This document shows, piece after piece, positions 4,745-5,238 of a stretch of DNA of 5,238 bases. The position numbers were made by a program, and so were the translations under genes. Below the pieces are notes generated by a model. The model worked only from the letters and a program-made list of their open reading frames with translations, was not told the DNA's origin and did no database searches. How positions within the stretch are numbered: the first letter of the stretch is position 1; every line of letters begins with the position of its first letter. The stretch comes from JAHECQ01 sp047638695 (lineage in GTDB: Bacteria > Actinomycetota > Acidimicrobiia > Acidimicrobiales > SZUA-35). The DNA is taken from contig JBLINY010000212.1 of the NCBI GenBank assembly GCA_047638695.1, positions 1-5,238 of the forward strand, in the 5' to 3' direction.

Positions 4745-5238
4745 TTATGCGGCCCGATCGCCGATGATGGTGGCGGCTCGTTCGGCGAGCAGTTGTTCGT
4801 AGGCGACGGGTGGAAGCATCTCGCAGCTGCTGTGGCGCCGTCGGGTGTTGTAGACGTCGACGAACCGGGCAACCGCCCTCCGGGCTTGGTCTTTTGTTTC
4901 GAAGACGTTTCTCGACAGGACTTCGTGCTCGAGGGTCGAGTTCTAGCTCTCGGAGGCGGCATTACCCAACGCGGAGGCGGCTCGACCCATCGACTGGACC
5001 ACCCCCAACGTCGTGTAGGCACCCGAGAAGAGGTCTCCGACGTACTCGCCGCCCTTGTCGGAATGGAAGATCACCCCGCCAACATCACCACCACGAAATC
5101 GAGTACTCACTCCTCAATGCCGCCTTGGCGACCGCAGAATCATGGTGCTCGCTCATGGCGAAGCCGGGCGGCCGCCGAGACCCGAGATCCAACACGGTCG
5201 CCAGATACAACTTGCCCTCGCCGGTAGGGATCTCAGTC
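4745..5238 (-). pseudogene. IS3-family OrfB transposase remnant, partial at window edge
   Basis: The minus strand, read from the right edge, gives T-E-I-P-T-G-E-G-K-L-Y-L-A-T-V-L-D-L-G-S-R, an OrfB integrase-core segment. The frame breaks between about 5120 and 5090. In the next frame it continues I-F-H-S-D-K-G-G-E-Y (second catalytic Asp) and V-V-Q-S-M-G-R-A, then A-S-E-S (catalytic Glu). An in-frame TAG follows at 4943-4945, where family members have roughly S-F-W. After it the C-terminal part is well kept: S-T-L-E-H-E-V-L-S-R and F-V-D-V-Y-N-T-R-R-R-H-S, to a TAA at 4745-4747. One frameshift plus one nonsense codon make it a pseudogene. The upstream part with the first Asp is outside the window. 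It converges on the dodecin operon. Family assignment is firm; the subgroup is not determined. Confidence 0.85.

Noticed and set aside
4685..5227. Plus-strand 180-aa open frame
   Set aside because: Antisense to the IS3 OrfB remnant, whose conserved residues are all on the minus strand.
1..5238. CRISPR array, tRNA, rRNA
   Set aside because: No regularly spaced repeats and no tRNA or rRNA signature were found on reading both strands.

Overview
The window looks like an accessory, insertion-sequence-rich stretch of a high-GC actinobacterial chromosome. The grounds are GC-rich codon use, actinobacterial-style transposase fragments, a GTG start, a likely leaderless antitoxin transcript and a dodecin/stress-protein operon. 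Acidimicrobiia would fit, but that is a guess. There is no rRNA, tRNA or CRISPR array.

Layout: (1) 3-289, the 3' end of an IS110-family transposase, frameshifted near its C-terminus. (2) 323-992, a complete Phd/VapC-type toxin-antitoxin operon with a 14-bp perfect palindrome overlapping its predicted -10. (3) 993-1314, a gene-free stretch with a coding-like remnant and the first copy of a ~78-bp direct repeat. (4) 1315-1989 (minus), a transposase remnant of the IS3/IS481 type that keeps its N-terminal and C-terminal parts in one frame but has lost the middle. (5) 1987-2063, the second copy of the repeat, which supplies the last codons and stop of (6) 2045-3058 (minus), a luciferase-like flavin monooxygenase. 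(7) About 3206-3435 (minus), the N-terminal part of a second, related transposase remnant. (8) 3436-3718, a leader region with no convincing gene. (9) 3719-4650, a two-gene operon: a small dodecin, then a 239-aa protein with a dodecin domain joined to a UspA-like domain. (10) 4745-5238 (minus), the C-terminal half of an IS3-family OrfB pseudogene, cut by the window edge.

Three gene groups appear functional: the toxin-antitoxin pair, the monooxygenase and the dodecin operon. They are separated by decayed pieces of at least three insertion-sequence types. The toxin-antitoxin pair may stabilise this unstable region. The dodecin operon is the most unusual content. Two dodecin domains are encoded back to back with translational coupling, both lack the aromatic residue that stacks on flavin in classical dodecins, and one is fused to a nucleotide-binding-fold stress domain. 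This could be a ligand-storage or sensing assembly, but its ligand is unknown. The monooxygenase is the only clear catabolic or redox enzyme and has no visible functional tie to its neighbours.
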